Shown: positions 8,958 to 10,218 of the stretch, piece by piece
Layout of the letters: each line of letters begins with the position of its first letter
Numbering within the stretch: the first letter of the stretch is position 1
DNA from: JBOIBN01 sp050739575
GTDB lineage: Bacteria; Pseudomonadota; Gammaproteobacteria; JAKDMP01
Reading direction: 5' to 3'
Assembly (NCBI GenBank): GCA_050739575.1
Contig: JBOIBN010000070.1
Coordinates: 1 to 10,218 of the forward strand
DNA length: 10,218 nt
Notes under the pieces: generated by a model
What the model saw: only the letters and a program-made list of their open reading frames with translations
Database searches by the model: none
What the model was told of the DNA's origin: nothing
Translations under genes and position numbers: made by a program

Positions 8958-10010
8958 TTAAGTGTCGGGCGGGAGGGTGGCGCCAGACAGGCGCAGGGCG
9001 GCAAGCCAACCGGTTTGAAAGCGAGTGCGTGTACCCAACTTTTGCATCAGTTTGGCGATGCGGCGTTCGAGCGTACGCTGGGAGATACGGAGTTCGTCGG
9101 CGATTTTCTTGTCGTTTAGCCCAGTGGCCATTAATGAAATTAAATCTCCGGTTGCTTCTGGCAACTGCGAGAGGGAATCGCCGACTTCCAGCGCATCACA
9201 ACGTGAGAACGAAATGGGTGCAGCCCGCTCCCAGAACATCTCAAACAACGCATACAGTGCATCGAGTAGCGGCGAAGCCCGAACCAACAAGACTATGTAG
9301 TTCGGCGACTTCTTCAGAACCAACGGAATGATTCCGATGCGGCGGTCGACGATAACTAACTTGAATGGTAAATGCGAGATGACCCTGACTTGTTCACCAG
9401 CCTTCATATCGTTGCGAACCCTGGCAACGGCGTGGGGCAAGGCTAGAAAATCGGAATCGACAATGCTCCGGCAACGCACGCCTCTGCACTGTGCTTCACT
9501 CTGCATGCGATGATCCTGTTCATACGGTATATCCAGTCGAGAGAGCACCACCGGAAGCCGAGTTAGAGTAATGACTTCATGCTGTGCCGTCCGCTGCATT
9601 TGATCGAAGGTTTGGCGCTCGGCCTCGCGGCTGGTGATCAGCTCGACCATCTGTTCCTGCCCGCCGGTCTGCCGAGCCGCCGCAGCCTGCTCCTGCAATG
9701 CTTGGATTGTGTCACGGGCACGCTGCAAGTCTTTCTGACGCTGAAGGATCAACGCTTCCACGGCTATGTTTGGCGAGGCAGGGATATAGCGGCGTGGACG
9801 CTCCGGAGCGTGCGTCGTCAGCCCTTTGGCTTCGATCGAATCCAATAGCCGTCGCGCCTTGCCCACTGTCGTCGCCAAGGCTTGGGCAATCTCCAGCACG
9901 GTCGCCCCGGAATGCTCCAAGAGCCAACTATAGGCGCGCTCTTCCTCTTCGCTGATGCCCAGAATGTCCAATGGCCGCGCCTCGGCGGCTCCGACTCGTT
10001 GTGTGGTCAT
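8958..10010 (-). CDS. Transcriptional regulator with TrmB-like winged helix and LuxR-type HTH
   Basis: This 350-residue cytoplasmic protein has no signal peptide or membrane segment. Residues about 14-80 form a TrmB-like winged helix: helix EEERAYSWLL (22-31), VLEIAQALATTVGKARRLLDSI as helix-turn-helix (38-59), then a wing, GLTTHAPERPRRYIP. Residues about 85-142 are helical and probably coiled coil, a likely dimerisation rod. Residues about 145-275 resemble the TrmB C-terminal sensor fold (VRVISHLPFKLVIVDRRIGIIPL). Residues 286-340 are a LuxR/GerE helix-turn-helix (LISLMATGLNDKKIADEL, then SQRTLERRIAKLMQKLG). Two DNA-binding domains in one chain suggest looping or two different sites. A GGAG eight bases upstream supports the ATG. 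It lies between two FG-GAP-type genes in the same direction and is isolated from the upstream one by a terminator. Control of these genes is inferred; the ligand is unknown. Confidence 0.85.
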   Translation of the reverse strand: MTTQRVGAAEARPLDILGISEEEERAYSWLLEHSGATVLEIAQALATTVGKARRLLDSIEAKGLTTHAPERPRRYIPASPNIAVEALILQRQKDLQRARDTIQALQEQAAAARQTGGQEQMVELITSREAERQTFDQMQRTAQHEVITLTRLPVVLSRLDIPYEQDHRMQSEAQCRGVRCRSIVDSDFLALPHAVARVRNDMKAGEQVRVISHLPFKLVIVDRRIGIIPLVLKKSPNYIVLLVRASPLLDALYALFEMFWERAAPISFSRCDALEVGDSLSQLPEATGDLISLMATGLNDKKIADELRISQRTLERRIAKLMQKLGTRTRFQTGWLAALRLSGATLPPDT

Positions 10011-10041
10011 GGCGGCTCCGACTATGAAGTGCAGCCGTTAC

Positions 10042-10070
10042 AAGATAATTGCTGCCCCCCATTATTGCCA
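10042..10070 (-). promoter_or_regulatory. Possible promoter of the regulator gene
   Basis: On the minus strand, TGGCAA (10070-10065) is 17 bp from TATCTT (10047-10042), about 30 bases before ATG 10010. Some promoter is expected here because a strong terminator lies just upstream. The sequence AATTGC, half of the 14-bp palindrome at 8677-8690, occurs at 10047-10052 next to the -10 box, so autoregulation is conceivable. The match to consensus is modest. Confidence 0.3.
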
Positions 10071-10087
10071 GCCGGCCCGCGTTTGCT

Positions 10088-10127
10088 GTCAAATAAAAAG
10101 GCCCCGCGGCATTGCTGTCGCGGGGCC
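10088..10127 (-). terminator. Rho-independent terminator of the right-edge paralogue
   Basis: On the minus strand, a 12-bp GC stem with one G-T pair (10100-10111 with 10116-10127) is followed by TTTTTATTTGAC. It lies 40 bases after the TGA at 10167-10169 and before the regulator promoter. The loop and most of the stem are identical to the terminator at 6014-6052, so the terminator was copied together with the gene end. Confidence 0.9.
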
Positions 10128-10155
10128 GTAAAGAGTGGTTGAGGCTTACAGCAGC

Positions 10156-10218
10156 TTGTTATCCGCTCATGGATGCTGGAGGCAGAAGGTGTAGGCGCCG
10201 CCACTCTCATTCGCCTTC
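10156..10218 (-). repeat. Copy 2 of the duplicated gene 3' end
   Basis: This copy matches 6079-6141 at 62 of 63 bases and is cut by the window edge. On the other side, the match falls away after the first bases beyond the stop codon and returns in the terminator stem. Confidence 0.9.
10167..10218 (-). CDS. C-terminal end of a second FG-GAP/DUF11-type secreted protein (partial)
   Basis: Only the last 17 codons and stop are inside the window. They read KANESGGAYTFCLQHP, identical in protein to the end of the 840-residue FG-GAP protein at 6090-8612, including the final cysteine. The gene enters from the right in the same direction. It shares at least the C-terminal domain with its neighbour; whether it also carries a propeller and signal peptide cannot be seen. 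It has its own terminator before the regulator gene. Confidence 0.85.
   Translation of the reverse strand, partial: KANESGGAYTFCLQHP

Noticed and set aside
10022..10210. 62-codon minus-strand open frame at the right edge
   Set aside because: It is an out-of-frame reading of the paralogue end running through the terminator. The in-frame reading gives the exact C-terminus of the FG-GAP protein.
6079..10218. Pair of 63-bp repeats as ends of a mobile element or attachment sites
   Set aside because: The repeats are gene 3' ends in coding frame with a synonymous difference. No transposase or integrase lies between them, so paralogous genes explain them better.

Overview
The window looks like chromosomal DNA from a GC-rich proteobacterium, probably a gammaproteobacterium. 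This rests on the high-GC third positions, the Sec signal peptides, the type of copper ATPase and the secreted FG-GAP/DUF11 protein architecture. The sequence alone does not fix the genus. I see no tRNA, rRNA, CRISPR array, insertion sequence or phage gene.

Layout, left to right. (1) Bases 1-1568, minus strand: the first 522 codons of a gene that runs off the left edge. It encodes a SLOG-type nucleotide-binding domain followed by two pairs of transmembrane helices, with a SLATT-like motif between the pairs. SLOG-SLATT proteins are predicted nucleotide-sensing membrane effectors in bacterial conflict systems. (2) Bases 1862-5912, plus strand: a metal/thiol block. It holds an exported DsrE-family protein (1862-2479), then a tight cluster made of a small thioredoxin-fold-like cysteine protein (2578-2907), a DUF4396 membrane protein overlapping it by 4 bases (2904-3575), and a Cu+-type P1B ATPase with N-terminal YHS and heavy-metal-binding modules (3618-5912). 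This cluster is most simply read as copper (or silver) export and tolerance. (3) Bases 6014-10218, minus strand: an accessory block. It holds a secreted 840-residue protein with a predicted seven-bladed FG-GAP propeller, a DUF11-like domain and a 100-residue C-terminal domain (6090-8612); a cytoplasmic regulator with an N-terminal TrmB-like winged helix and a C-terminal LuxR-type helix-turn-helix (8958-10010); and, at the right edge, the last 17 codons of a second gene whose C-terminus is identical at the protein level to that of the FG-GAP gene.

The minus-strand block has a clear regulatory layout. Both FG-GAP-type genes end in almost the same rho-independent terminator, so the regulator and the complete FG-GAP gene each probably need their own promoter. 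Upstream of the FG-GAP gene, a sigma70-like promoter (TGGACA, 17 bp, GATACT) is followed directly by a perfect 14-bp palindrome over the expected transcription start. The most economical model is a regulator that controls one or both flanking copies of a duplicated surface or secreted protein family.

The left gene, the copper block and the FG-GAP block do not appear to share a function.
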